Assembly: GCF_035593265.1 (NCBI RefSeq)
Contig: NZ_CP141614.1
Span: 496,001-560,000 of the forward strand
DNA: 64,000 bases
Origin: Limnochorda sp. LNt
Lineage (GTDB): Bacteria; Bacillota; Limnochordia; Limnochordales; Geochordaceae
Direction: 5' to 3'
Shown here: one piece after another, positions 16,455 to 26,447 of the stretch
Numbering within the stretch: position 1 is the first letter of the stretch
Layout of the letters: every line of letters begins with the position of its first letter
Translations under genes and position numbers: made by a program
The notes under the pieces: generated by a model
Told to the model about the DNA's origin: nothing
The model's input: only the letters and a program-made list of their open reading frames with translations
Database searches by the model: none

Positions 16455-17354
16455 ATGGGATACTCGGCCATCGACCCCGAGCAGCTGCGCCAGTGGCTGC
16501 AGGTGCCCGTGGAGGAGCTGGAGCGCCATCCCCAGGCGCGGATCCGCCTCCGGATCCTCCCTACGCCGCAGGACGTCCACCGGCACTTCGCCCAGAGCAT
16601 CTTCGAGGAGATCGAGCAAAACAACCGCCTGGGGCGACCCACCCGCCTCATCGTCCCTTGCGGGCCCCGGGAGCCGTTCCCCATCCTGGCGCGGATGGTC
16701 AACGAGCACCGGCTCAGCCTGCGGCACGTCCACCTCTTCCACATGGACGAGCATCTCGACTGGCAGGGACGGCCCGTCCCCCTCGACAGCCCGTGGAGCT
16801 TCGAGGGCTGGTGGCGGCGCCACTTCTACGAGGTCGTCGACCCCGAGCTCAACGTGCCGCCGTCGCAGCGCCACTTCCCGTCTCCCTTCGACCCCGACGC
16901 CATGGCCCGGGCCATGGAGGCGGCGGGCGGCGTCGACACCGCCTACGGCGGCATCGGCTTCCACGGGCACATCGCCTACAACGAGCCGCCGCTGGCCATG
17001 TGGCCGGTGGTGACCAAGGAGATGTTTCGCCGGTCCACCACCCGGGTGGTGACGCTCAACCCCGACACCATCATCTCCATGGCCCAGCGCGAGGCGGGGG
17101 GCGCGGTGCACCTGGTGCCCACCATGGCCGTCACCATCGGGATGCGCGAGATCCTGGGCGCCCGTCGCATCCGCCTCTACAGCACGACGGGCGCGTGGAA
17201 GCAGGCCGCGCTGCGCATCGCCCTCTTCGGGCCCGTCACGGTGGAGTATCCCGTCACGTTCCTGCAGGAGCACCCCGACGCCATGATCATCGTCGACCGG
17301 GGCACGGCGTCGGCGCCCTCGGGCCTCGCGGACGGCCCCTCGGAGAGCCGCTAG
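16455..17354 (+). CDS. NagB-like glucosamine-6-phosphate deaminase family protein, catalytic Asp changed
   Basis: A 299-residue protein of the NagB/RpiA/CoA-transferase fold. NagB landmarks are FHMDEHLD (normally MDEY), then GGIGFHGHIAYNEPP and HLVPTMAVTIGMREILGA. In NagB the third is preceded by a G-x-D-G-H-I-A-F-N-E-P motif whose Asp, His and Glu form the ring-opening triad. Here the Asp is replaced by His (FHGH), while the second His and the Glu remain. About 50 extra residues precede the usual NagB start. It may act on another phosphosugar or be a non-catalytic relative. ATG 16455 has GGGAG 10 nt upstream. Confidence 0.78.
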   Translation: MGYSAIDPEQLRQWLQVPVEELERHPQARIRLRILPTPQDVHRHFAQSIFEEIEQNNRLGRPTRLIVPCGPREPFPILARMVNEHRLSLRHVHLFHMDEHLDWQGRPVPLDSPWSFEGWWRRHFYEVVDPELNVPPSQRHFPSPFDPDAMARAMEAAGGVDTAYGGIGFHGHIAYNEPPLAMWPVVTKEMFRRSTTRVVTLNPDTIISMAQREAGGAVHLVPTMAVTIGMREILGARRIRLYSTTGAWKQAALRIALFGPVTVEYPVTFLQEHPDAMIIVDRGTASAPSGLADGPSESR

Positions 17355-17358
17355 CGCC

Positions 17359-17997
17359 TCAGGGGCGGGCCCCGTCCGTCTCCGGGCCCTGGCCGTCGGC
17401 CGCAGGGCCCGGTGCGGCGCCGGAGGCTCGCAGGCCGTGGAGCACCAGGCTGGCGAAGGCGTCGGCGATGGCCTCGGCCGATGCCGGGCCATCGGGGCGG
17501 TACCACCGGTGCATCCAGTTGCACATCCCCAGGATGGCGAAGGTGGCCAGCGAGGGGTCCAGATCTCCCCGCAGCTGGCCGTCGGCGGCCCCTCGGCGCA
17601 GCAGGTCCAGCCATAGCTGGCGGTAGCGGCGGTGCAGCGCCATGATGCGCGATCGGTAGGGCTCGCCCAGGAAGTCGAAGCGCTCCTGCGCGATGACCGC
17701 GAGCGTGGGATAGTACTCGGCCGACATGACGACGTGCCGGCGGATGGCCTGCCGCACCGCCTCCGTGGCCGGCAGCTCGGAGCGGCCCACCGACTCCAGG
17801 GCGTCCACCAGCTTCTGCAGCGGCGTCAGGATCACCTCGAAGAGCAGCTCGTCCTTGCTCTGGAAGTAGTAGTAGAGGCTGCCCTTGAGCATGCCCACGG
17901 CCGAGGCGATCTCCGCCATCGACGCCCGGTGGTAGCCCTGCTCGTTGAAGATCCGGGCGGCCGCCTCGACGATCTGCTGACGCCGCTCCTTCGCCAT
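17359..17997 (-). CDS. TetR/AcrR family transcriptional regulator
   Basis: A 212-residue regulator. The N-terminal helix-turn-helix is clear: AKERRQQIVEAAARIFNEQG, then ASMAEIASAVGMLKGSLYYY and FQSKDELLFEV. The rest is an all-helical ligand domain of the kind often seen in fatty-acid or acyl-CoA sensing TetR proteins. The ligand and target are unknown. ATG 17997 is preferred; an upstream ATG at 18021 would add eight residues. It converges on the NagB-like gene with a 4-nt gap and diverges from the AddB gene. Confidence 0.88.
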   Translation of the reverse strand: MAKERRQQIVEAAARIFNEQGYHRASMAEIASAVGMLKGSLYYYFQSKDELLFEVILTPLQKLVDALESVGRSELPATEAVRQAIRRHVVMSAEYYPTLAVIAQERFDFLGEPYRSRIMALHRRYRQLWLDLLRRGAADGQLRGDLDPSLATFAILGMCNWMHRWYRPDGPASAEAIADAFASLVLHGLRASGAAPGPAADGQGPETDGARP

Positions 17998-18148
17998 GCG
18001 CCGCTCACCCGGCCCGATCATTCGCCTCGCCGGCCGCCGTCGCCTACCGACCGTCGGGTCGAGGCGCCAGGAACGGCCCGAGAGCGGGTGGAAAGAGCAG
18101 GACGAGTGTCCAACTCTGGGCGGACTCGGTCGGAGGGGGCCGGAGCGG

Positions 18149-21079
18149 TTGCAAGCAGGCGGCTCTGGTCAGACGCCCGTCGTCGAGGCGCTGGCCCGCT
18201 GGTGCCGCGAGCGGTGGCTGGAGCCCGTCACCGTCGTGGCGCCGTCGTGGGAGGCGGGCATGCAGCTGGCGCGGCGGGTCGCCGAGCGTCTCGAGGGCCG
18301 CGCCTGTCTGGGGCTGCAGGCCGTCCCCATCGAGGCGCTGGTGGAGCGGCTCGGCGGACCCGCCCTGGCCGAGGCCGGCGTGCGCCGGCTGCCGCCCTGG
18401 GGTCTGGAGTGGCTGGCGCAACGTGCGGCATGCTCGGTGGAGGGCTACTACGCCGGGGTGGCGGAGCGCCCCGGCTTCGCACGGGCGCTGGCCCTGACCG
18501 TGGCGTGGCTGCGCCAGCACGGCGTCGGACCGGATCGGCTCGAGCGGGTCGCCTCGGCGTCGGAGCCCTCCGAGAGGGAGCGGCTGCGTGCCCTGGCCCG
18601 CATCTACCGCCTGGTGAACGAGAGCCTCGTCCCGGCGGGACCGTGGCGGTCGGACGGCGCCTGGGCCGACGGGGCGGCCGTCTGGTGGGCCGCCATCCGG
18701 GAGGCCCGGGAGGGGCGCGGACCCCAGCGGCTGGGTGGCTCCACGGTGGTGCTGTGGCTGCCGCCGGAGCCCTTGGCTCCCCAGCACCTGTGGTACCGGC
18801 TCGAGGAGGCCCTGGCCCACGAGGGGGCGGGCCTGCAGCTGGTGCGCCACCTGCTCGATCCCGAGCCGTTGCATCCCCGTGCGGGCGACGTGAGGCTGGT
18901 GGCGGCCCCCGACGAGGTGCGGGAGGCAGAGCTGGCGGTGGGGGCGCTGCTGGAGGCGGCCCGCGAGGGGGTCCCCTTCTGGCGCATGGCGGTCGTCGTG
19001 CGGGCCGACGCCGGTGCGTGGCGCCTGGTGGCCGACGCGGCCCGGCGGGCGGGCCTGCGCCGTACGTGCCGGGTGCGCGGCGCCGGTCGACTCGCCTACG
19101 GCCGGGCCCTGGTGCGATGGCTCGGGCTGCTGGAGGACGAGCTGCCGCCCGCGGCCGCCATGGCCTGGCTGGCTGAGGCGCCGGTGCAGCCGGAGCTCCT
19201 GGGCGTCCAGGCGGGCGCTGGCAGCCCGGCGCCTGGGAGGGGCTGGCCATGCGGGCGGGCCTGGTGAGCGGCCTGGCGGCGTGGGAGGAGCGCCTGCAGG
19301 CCGCCGGCGAAGCGGTCGGGGACGATCCCCGCTGGCCGGACCTGGAGCGCGCCGCGCGGGCCCTGCTCCAGCGAGCCCGTCTCTTTCCCGATGCCGGTGA
19401 CTGGCGGGAGATGATCCGGGCGTGCCGGGCCTTCGTGGAGCGGACGATGACCCCCGACCCCGAGCGCGAGGCCCTGCTCGAGCAGCTCGAGCGGCTCCAG
19501 CGCCTGGACGAGGTGGCCCCCGGAGGGCCGGTCTCCCGGTTGCGCCTGCGCCAGGCGGTGGAGGCGGTGCTCTCCGCTCCGTCGGGCTCCGAGGGCCGGT
19601 TCGAGCAGGGGGGGCCGGCCATCCTGACGGGCCCGCAGGCGATGGGGTGCAGCTTCGACACGGTGGTGATGGTGGGGCTCAACGACCCGGGGTGGCCGGC
19701 GCGCCACGGGGCCACCGCGGGGCCGCTCCTCGGCGAGTCGGACGTGGAGCGGCTCGGGCTGGCGGGAGCCGGCCCCGCGGCGCATGGGAGGCCCGGCGGA
19801 GTGGCGGCTCTTCGCTGCCGCCGTGGCCTCCGCGGAGCGGCGGCTGGTGGCCAGCCGGGCGCGGGCCGAGGCGCTGACGGGGCGCTCCCGGGTCGACTCG
19901 CCCTACCTGGCCCCGCTGCGAGCGCGGGCGTCGGCCTGCGACAGCCGGCCCCACGGGCGGATGCGGGAGATCCTGGATGCCGCCGCCTTCGACGTGCACC
20001 TGGCGCGCCGTCGTCGGCGCGACGCCGAGCCCTACCTGGCCCGGCGCTATCCGCTGGCCGCGCGGGGGGCCATGGCCCGGCGGGCGCGTTGGAGCCGTCG
20101 CCTCACGGCCTGGGACGGCCTGGTCGGTGCCGACGGGCCGCCGCCGGCCACGCTCGTCATCTCCCCCACGGCCCTCGAGCAGTACGCGCGCTGCCCGCGG
20201 CGGTTCTTCTTCGAGCGCCGGCTCGGGGTGATGCCCCCGGAGGACCCCGAGGCCTCCGAAGGCTTGCAGGGACGGCCGCTGGGGAGCGTCGCCCACCGCG
20301 CCCTGGAGCTCTTCTTCGCCCGCTGGATCCAGGAGTGGACGGCCGGGGTCCTGCCCCAGGGGCGCCCCGCTGAGTGGCAGCGATGGCTCGACGACGCCGT
20401 CGCTCAGGCGGCGCGCGAGCAGGCGGCGGCCGTGGCCTCCGTGCCCGGGCTCGCCCGGCTGCAGCAAGAGGCGGTGGCCGACGCGCTGCGGCAGTTCCTG
20501 ACGGCCGAGACCGAGCGCCTGGAGCAGGAGGGCTGGCGCCCCGAGGCCCTGGAGCGGTCGGTGGAGGCGGAGCTGGCCGTCGGCGAGGGGTTGGTGGTGC
20601 GCCTGCCCAACCGGCTCGACCGGGTGGATCTGCGGCGCGATCCCGGGACCGGCCGGCCCGTGGCGGCCCGTGTCGTCGACTACAAGACCTCCAGGGCGGC
20701 TCCCGACCCCACCCACCTGGAGGGCGGCACCTCGCTGCAGCTGCCCCTCTACCTGCTGGCGGTCGCCCGGTACGCGTCGCTGCCGGTGGATTGCTGCGAG
20801 GCCGAGCGGGTGGCCTTGCGGGAGGACGGCTGGACCGACCGGGCGACCCTGCCCGGCATCCACTGGCAGGCGATGGAGCCGTCGTTGCGGCTGGCGGTGG
20901 GGGAGCTGGCACGGCTCATCGTGCAGGGGAGCTTCCCCGGTGCACCCGTCACGGCGCGGGAGTGCGACAACTGCCCGTTTCGGGTGGTCTGCGGCCCCGA
21001 GGCGTGGCGGCAGGCCCGCCGCAAGGCCGGTGAGCCGTCGTTGCAGGCGCTCGCGAAGGTGAGGGAGCAGGCCAGGTGA
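18149..21079 (+). CDS. addB: AddB-like subunit of the ATP-dependent helicase-nuclease (two frameshifts in this sequence)
   Basis: About 977 residues spread over two alternating frames. Frame changes are needed at about 19211-19216 (after ...PELLGVQA) and about 19770-19790 (before PAEWRLFAAAVASAERRL); the two shifts cancel. The C-terminus has a PD-(D/E)XK nuclease (VVDYKTS near residue 844). The AddB iron-sulfur cysteines are one in EQYARCPRRFFF and three in ECDNCPFRVVC. The N-terminal P-loop is degenerate: GGSGQT lacks the lysine. With AddA it processes double-strand breaks for recombination. TTG 18149 with GGAGGGG upstream is the best start. The stop overlaps the AddA GTG. Confidence 0.78.
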
Positions 21080-24000
21080 AGCCGACCGACGTGGCGCGTC
21101 CCGTCGTCGACGCCGAGGCCCGGGAGCGGGTGGTCCGGGAGCTGGACCGCTCCTTCTGCGTGGAGGCCGCTGCCGGCACCGGCAAGACCACGCTGCTGGT
21201 GCAGCGCATCCTGCGGCTGCTTGAGCAGGGGCTTCGGCCGTCCCAGCTGGCAGCCATCACCTTCACCGAGCTGGCGGCGGCCGAGCTCAAGGGCCGCATC
21301 CGCGAACAGCTGGCCGCCAGCCAGCACCCCGCGCACCGCCGCGCCCTGGAGGAGATCGAGGCCGCCCAGATCTCGACCATCCACGCCATGGCGCTGGCCA
21401 TCCTCAAGGAGCGGCCCATCGAGGCGGGACTCGACCCGGGCTTCGAGACGGTCGACGAGGCGGGCTCGGACGACCTCTTCGACCGCCTCTGGCGTCGGTG
21501 GCTGGCAGCCCAAGCCGGCGACGGCGTCGTCGACGGGCCGGGCGCCGGGGCCTTGCGTCTGGCCCTCAAGGCCGGCCTGCGGGTGAGCCACCTGCGCGCG
21601 GCGGCCCGTGCCCTCTACGAGCAGCGAGACGTGGCGCTGGAGGACCGCGACGCCCCCGCCCGGGCCGATGAGGCCGAGCAGCGGGTGCGGGAGCTGGTGG
21701 CGCAGGCGGCGGGACGGATCCCCGAGCTCTTGGAGGCGCTGGGGGCCACGCTGCGGGACGGGTGCCGGGACCGGAGCGACCGTCTGGCCCAGGCCATCGA
21801 CCAGGTCCAGGCGACGCTCTCGGCCCATCCCCTCCCGGCCGGGCCCGAGGCCGGTCCGGGCGAGGTCGTGGCCTGGTGGCGGCGCGCGAGCGGACAGGCC
21901 CGGCCCCTCGAGACGGCCTCGTTCGCCAGGGTGGGCGCGGCCTCCCACTGGCGGGACCCGGCCCGGCTCGCCGAGGCCCGGGACCGGATGGGCCAACTGG
22001 TCCGGATGCTGCAGGAGCTGGGGGAGGCCGCCGGTCAGGCCGTCGCGCAGCGACTGGCCGCGTGGCTGCGGGAGTTCGTGGCATGGGCTCAGCAGGAGAA
22101 GCGCCGCCTGGGGCTGGCGGACTTCCTCGACCAGCTCTTGTGGTGCCGGGACCTGCTCCGGGATCACCTGGAGGTGCGACGCCACTTCCAGCGACGCTTC
22201 CAGGCCGTCCTGGTGGACGAGTTCCAGGATACCGATCCGCTGCAGGCCGAGATCGTCTTCTTCCTCACGGAGCGGGAGCCGGCAGCTCGCGACTGGCGGG
22301 ACGTCACCCTGGGAGACGGCCGGCTCTTCGTGGTGGGGGACCCCAAGCAGTCCATCTACCGCTTCCGGCGGGCCGACGTGGAGATGTACCGGGAGGCGGC
22401 CGCCCGCATCGAGCAGCAGGGACGGCGGGAGTCCATCCGCCAGAACTTCCGCACGCTGAGCCCCATCACCCGTGCCGTCAACGCGCTCTTCGAGCCGTGG
22501 ATGACGGGGCCTCACCAGCCGTCCTACGTCGCCCTGGAGGCGTATCGCCCGGACCCCGGGCCCCCGCCTGACCCCGACGCGCTGGCGCCGGGTGCCTACC
22601 GCCTGGAGGTGAGGGGCGAGCCGCTGGAGGCCGATCCCGAGACGCCCGCGGGCCGGGTCAGCGCCGACCAGCTGCGGGAGGCGGAGGCCCGCACCGTGGC
22701 ACGGGCGCTGGCGTCTCTCGTCGGCGGGGGCCGTCTGGTGGTGGAGGAGAGAGGCACGTGGCGCCGGGCGACGTGGCGAGACTGCGTGGTGCTGATGCCG
22801 GCCTTCACCGGCATCGAAGCCTACGAGCAGGCGCTGCAGGAGGCCGGGGTGCCCTACCGGGTGGTGGGGGGCCGCCTCTTCTACCACCGGGCCGAGGTGC
22901 GGGAGGTCATCCTCCTGCTGCAGGCGGTGCGCAACCCCTCCGACGAGCGAGCCGTGCTGGGGGCGCTGCGCTCCGGCTTCTTCGGCATCAGCGATGCGGA
23001 GCTGTGGCACTACGGCCGGCACGCAGGGCGGCTGGACGCCGCCGAGCGAGCTCCCGACGAGGCGGCCCGAGCGGCTCCCGCTGTCGTCGAGGCGATGGCA
23101 CGGATCCGGGAGTGGCACGAGGCCTGCCGGGCCATGCGGCCGGTGCAGGCCCTGCGGCGTCTCCTCGCCGACAGCGGCTACGTGGCCTACCTGCAGCTGG
23201 AGCGGGGTGGTGCCCGTGCGGCCGCCAACGTGGAGAAGCTCCTGGCGCAGGCCGCGGCCTTGGAGCAGCAAGGGGCGTCGAGCTTCGGCGCCTTCGTGGA
23301 CTGGCTGAGCCGGCGCGGGCCGGGCGGTAGCGCGCCGGCCGAGGAGGAGGACTCGCCCCTGGCCGACGAGGAGGAGGACGCCGTCCGACTCATGACCGTC
23401 CACAAGGCCAAGGGGCTCGAGTTTCCCGTGGTGCTGGTGGCCAACATGGGTGCGCCGCGCCACGACCCCGGGCCGGCGCTGGTGGACCGCACCCGGGGAC
23501 GGGTGGAGTTGCGGCTCGGGACCGGCGACGTCCGGGTGCGGACGCCCGGCTTCGCCGAGGCGGCCCAACTGGAGCGGATGCGGCTGGAGGCCGAGCGGGT
23601 CCGCCTCTTCTACGTGGCCCTCACCCGGGCCCGCGATTACCTGCTGGTGTCGGGAGCCCGGCATGCGGGCGGCTTCTGGGACGCGCGGGAGCAAGCCTCG
23701 GGGGCCGAGGTGGCCGACGCCCTGATGCCCCTGAGAGTGGATGCCTCACCGGGTGACGCCGCCGACGAAGCGGCTGCCGCCGAGGAGGAGGGGGTGCCCG
23801 CCGCCCCGGGCGACGGTCAGGCGCCGCCGGGGGAGAGCCCCGCCGCCGAGGAGGAGGCTCGTCGCTGGCACGAGCAGCGTCAGGCCCTGCTGGATGCGGC
23901 GAGCCGCGGGCTCGTGGTGGTGCCCGCCCGGCGAGCGGCTGGCGCCGGCCGCGGCGAGCATGGGCCCGACGGGACGGCCGGCCCCGGATCGCTGACGATG

Positions 24001-24564
24001 GCGGAGGACGAGGGCGACGTCGAGACGGGCCACGACGGCACCCGCGTGGGACAGGCCTTCCACGCCGTCATGGAGCAGCTCGCCCGGCGCGGCTTCGACA
24101 TGGAGGAGCCGGCACGCACCCGGCTGGTGCAGGCGGTGGCCGCCGCGACAGGGCTGCCCGAGGCCGAGCGCGACGCGATCGCCGCCTGGGTGCGCCTCGC
24201 CTGCGAGGGGCCGCTGGCGGCTCGGGTACGCCGGGCCGTGCGCCGGCTCGCCGAGGTGCCCGTCGTCTACGCCCGTGCCTCGGGCGAGCTCGTAGAGGGG
24301 CGAATGGACCTGCTGCTGCAGGAGCCGGAGGGCGAGCTGGTGGTCGTCGACTACAAGACGGACCCCGGCCCCCCCGATCGGCTGGCCGCCACGTACGCGG
24401 GGCAGGCCGCGTCCTACGCCGAGGCGGTGGCGAGGGCGGCCCCCCGCGTCCGGGTCCGCGTCCTCCTCTACGCCGCGCGCGCCGGGGAGCTGGTGGAGGC
24501 CGCCATCCGCGAGCCGGGGCGTCCGGCTGCAGGGGAAGGGGGCCCGCAGGGCCCGACCGAATAG
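21076..24564 (+). CDS. addA: AddA-like helicase-nuclease subunit (UvrD superfamily)
   Basis: A 1162-residue SF1 helicase with a C-terminal nuclease. Walker A EAAAGTGKTTLLVQR is at about residues 29-43, and DEFQDTDPLQAEIVF (Walker B/motif II) near 380. Motif III is seen in VGDPKQSIYRFRRADVE near 420. VHKAKGLEFPVV (motif V) is near 774, and the PD-(D/E)XK nuclease motif VVDYKTDPGPP near 1088. Together with AddB it forms the Bacillota counterpart of RecBCD and resects double-strand breaks. The GTG start overlaps the AddB stop as GTGA, so the pair is translationally coupled. Length and domain order are normal for AddA. Confidence 0.9.
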   Translation: MKPTDVARPVVDAEARERVVRELDRSFCVEAAAGTGKTTLLVQRILRLLEQGLRPSQLAAITFTELAAAELKGRIREQLAASQHPAHRRALEEIEAAQISTIHAMALAILKERPIEAGLDPGFETVDEAGSDDLFDRLWRRWLAAQAGDGVVDGPGAGALRLALKAGLRVSHLRAAARALYEQRDVALEDRDAPARADEAEQRVRELVAQAAGRIPELLEALGATLRDGCRDRSDRLAQAIDQVQATLSAHPLPAGPEAGPGEVVAWWRRASGQARPLETASFARVGAASHWRDPARLAEARDRMGQLVRMLQELGEAAGQAVAQRLAAWLREFVAWAQQEKRRLGLADFLDQLLWCRDLLRDHLEVRRHFQRRFQAVLVDEFQDTDPLQAEIVFFLTEREPAARDWRDVTLGDGRLFVVGDPKQSIYRFRRADVEMYREAAARIEQQGRRESIRQNFRTLSPITRAVNALFEPWMTGPHQPSYVALEAYRPDPGPPPDPDALAPGAYRLEVRGEPLEADPETPAGRVSADQLREAEARTVARALASLVGGGRLVVEERGTWRRATWRDCVVLMPAFTGIEAYEQALQEAGVPYRVVGGRLFYHRAEVREVILLLQAVRNPSDERAVLGALRSGFFGISDAELWHYGRHAGRLDAAERAPDEAARAAPAVVEAMARIREWHEACRAMRPVQALRRLLADSGYVAYLQLERGGARAAANVEKLLAQAAALEQQGASSFGAFVDWLSRRGPGGSAPAEEEDSPLADEEEDAVRLMTVHKAKGLEFPVVLVANMGAPRHDPGPALVDRTRGRVELRLGTGDVRVRTPGFAEAAQLERMRLEAERVRLFYVALTRARDYLLVSGARHAGGFWDAREQASGAEVADALMPLRVDASPGDAADEAAAAEEEGVPAAPGDGQAPPGESPAAEEEARRWHEQRQALLDAASRGLVVVPARRAAGAGRGEHGPDGTAGPGSLTMAEDEGDVETGHDGTRVGQAFHAVMEQLARRGFDMEEPARTRLVQAVAAATGLPEAERDAIAAWVRLACEGPLAARVRRAVRRLAEVPVVYARASGELVEGRMDLLLQEPEGELVVVDYKTDPGPPDRLAATYAGQAASYAEAVARAAPRVRVRVLLYAARAGELVEAAIREPGRPAAGEGGPQGPTE

Positions 24565-24719
24565 GCTCCAGTGGGGAAGGGATCGGGCATGGGCAGGACC
24601 GGAGGCTCCCCTTCGGCGGCGCCGCCTGCGGCGCATCCGCCCGGCCCCCGGCGGGCGTGGCCGCCGAGGTCGGCCAGGGCGGCCGCTCCCCGCATCGAGG
24701 GCCGACCCGGCCGTCTACC

Positions 24720-25325
24720 GTGCTGGAGCGGATCACCTACCGCGAGGAGCGGCTGCGCGACGGGCTGCTGGGTGTCCTGTTGCAGGCGATCCCGCCCAGC
24801 GTCACCCCCGATCACCTGACGATGCTGCGGGTCGCCCTGGCCGCGGCAGGCGCGCTGACGTGGGCAGCCGGCGGGCCGTTGAGGCTTGTGCTCTGGCTGT
24901 TCGCATGGGCCGCCTTCAGCGACTTCGTCGATGGCCCCCTGGCTCGCCGCCGGGGGCTGGCCAGCGGCACGGGCGGACGGCTCGACCAGCTGGCCGACGT
25001 GCTGCTGGGCGGCGCGCTGGGCGTCATCGTGCTGGCCGAAGGGTTGGTGGACCGGTATCTGGTGGCCGCCATGGTGGTCCCCCAGGCGCTGTCGCTGCTG
25101 GCCAGCCTCTTGCGGCGGACGGCCGTGGTGGAGCGGCCCACGACCCTGGTGCGACTCCAGTTCGTCCTGGTGCTGAGCGGCTTCTGGGTCGCCCTGCTGG
25201 GCACCAGCATGCGCCATGCGGCTGTGATCGCGGCCGGGCGGGGCCTGTTGTACGCGGAGGCGAGCCTCGCCCTGGTGCTGGCGACACTGCGCCTGGGCGG
25301 ATGGTACCCGCCGCGCTCGCCGTAG
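24720..25325 (+). CDS. CDP-alcohol phosphatidyltransferase family protein
   Basis: A 201-residue membrane enzyme with the full family signature D-x2-D-G-x2-A-R-x8-G-x3-D-x3-D: FVDGPLARR, then GTGGRLDQLADVL near residues 65-90. These aspartates bind the metal and CDP-linked lipid. Members make phosphatidylglycerol-phosphate, cardiolipin, phosphatidylserine or inositol lipids; the particular product cannot be read here. About five or six membrane helices. GTG 24720 is chosen for length, but its ribosome site is poor; GTG 24657 would add 21 residues. Confidence 0.85.
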   Translation: MLERITYREERLRDGLLGVLLQAIPPSVTPDHLTMLRVALAAAGALTWAAGGPLRLVLWLFAWAAFSDFVDGPLARRRGLASGTGGRLDQLADVLLGGALGVIVLAEGLVDRYLVAAMVVPQALSLLASLLRRTAVVERPTTLVRLQFVLVLSGFWVALLGTSMRHAAVIAAGRGLLYAEASLALVLATLRLGGWYPPRSP

Positions 25326-25342
25326 CCGCCCTCTCGAGCACG

Positions 25343-25364
25343 CCGGCGCCCCCCGAGGCGCCGG
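25343..25364 (+). promoter_or_regulatory. GC stem-loop just before the second Ldh2 gene
   Basis: Arms CCGGCGCC (25343-25350) and GGCGCCGG (25357-25364) with a 6-nt loop, 4 nt before the AGGAGG of the next gene. No T-run follows. It resembles the hairpin before the NagB-like gene in place and composition. It may limit read-through or affect ribosome access. Confidence 0.45.
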
Positions 25365-25379
25365 GATAGGAGGAGATCG

Positions 25380-26447
25380 ATGAGCCCCTCGCCGCCCCAT
25401 CCTGCCCCGGAGCGCCGCATCGCGGCCGACCGCCTGCAGGCCTTCTGCCAGGCCGCCTTGCAACGAGCCGGCATGGCGGCGCCCGACGCGTCGGTGGCCG
25501 CCGAGGTGCTGGTCACCGCCAGCCTGCGTGGCATCGACACCCACGGCATCGCCCTGCTCCCGGGCTACATCGACCGGCTGAGGCGGGGCGAGGTCAACGC
25601 TCGCCCCCGCATGACCCTCTCGCAGGGGAGCCCGTCGACAGCCGTCCTCGACGCCGACAACGGCCTGGGGGTGGTCGCGGCCTGCCGTGCCATGGGCCAT
25701 GCCATCGAGCTGGCGCGGCGGGAGGGCCTGGGTTGGGTGGGAGTGCGGCGCTCGACGCACTTCGGTGCCGGTGCTTACTACGCCATGATGGCCCTGGAGC
25801 ACGACATGGTCGGGCTGGTGGGGTCCAACGGGCCCCCCGTGATGGCCCCTCACGGCGGCGCCCGCCGCGCCATGCACAACCTACCGTTGGCCGCGGCCAT
25901 CCCAACCTTCGAGGAGCCGCCCATCGTCATGGACTTCGCCATGAGCGTGGTCGCCTTCCGGCGAGTCGTCCAGGCTGCCCGGGAGGGGCGCCCCATCCCC
26001 CTGGGCTGGGCCCTCGATGCCGAGGGACGGCCGACCACCGACGCGGCCGCCGCCAGCCAGGGGGCGCTTTTGCCCCTGGGGCACAAGGGCTACGCGCTGG
26101 GCATCCTGGTCGACGTGCTGGCGGGCGTGCTGAGCGGGGCCGCCTTCGGCGCCGACGTGCGGGAGAAGAGCGGGACAGGCGCGCCCCAGGACACGGGGCA
26201 TTTCGCCCTGGCCATCCGCGTCGACGCCTTCATGGAGCCGGCCGCCTTCAAGCGGCGCACGGACGCCCTGGTCCGTCACCTGCGGTCCACCCCGCCGCAG
26301 GATCCGGCCGCTCCCGTGCGGGTCCCGGGGGAGCGGGGCGCCGCCACCGCGGCCCGCCGGCGACGAGAGGGCATCCCGGTGCCGTCGGGGCTCTACGAGC
26401 GCCTCCGGGCGCTGGCCGCCGAGCTGGGCGTGGTGGCGCCGGCGTGA
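25380..26447 (+). CDS. Ldh2/malate-lactate dehydrogenase family oxidoreductase (second copy)
   Basis: A 355-residue member of the LDH2/MDH2 family. SLRGIDTHGIALLPGYIDRL around residue 57, the catalytic-histidine segment RSTHFGAGAYYAMM around residue 124, and GHKGYALGILVDVLAGVLSG around residue 236 are diagnostic. It is distant from the copy at 5645-6718, so it probably serves another 2-hydroxyacid. ATG 25380 follows AGGAGG at 7 nt. It lies alone with the YgjP-like gene, with which its stop overlaps, so context does not reveal the substrate. Confidence 0.88.
   Translation: MSPSPPHPAPERRIAADRLQAFCQAALQRAGMAAPDASVAAEVLVTASLRGIDTHGIALLPGYIDRLRRGEVNARPRMTLSQGSPSTAVLDADNGLGVVAACRAMGHAIELARREGLGWVGVRRSTHFGAGAYYAMMALEHDMVGLVGSNGPPVMAPHGGARRAMHNLPLAAAIPTFEEPPIVMDFAMSVVAFRRVVQAAREGRPIPLGWALDAEGRPTTDAAAASQGALLPLGHKGYALGILVDVLAGVLSGAAFGADVREKSGTGAPQDTGHFALAIRVDAFMEPAAFKRRTDALVRHLRSTPPQDPAAPVRVPGERGAATAARRRREGIPVPSGLYERLRALAAELGVVAPA

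Noticed and set aside
18022-18148. Operator for the TetR gene in the TetR/AddB gap
   Set aside because: Only a weak 5-bp dyad (CGACC/GGTCG) was seen; not enough to call a site in DNA of this composition.
20749-23694. A 981-codon open frame on the minus strand opposite AddA
   Set aside because: It lies wholly antisense to a gene with all helicase and nuclease motifs, and its translation is His/Gln/Arg-rich and low in complexity, a common artefact in GC-rich DNA.
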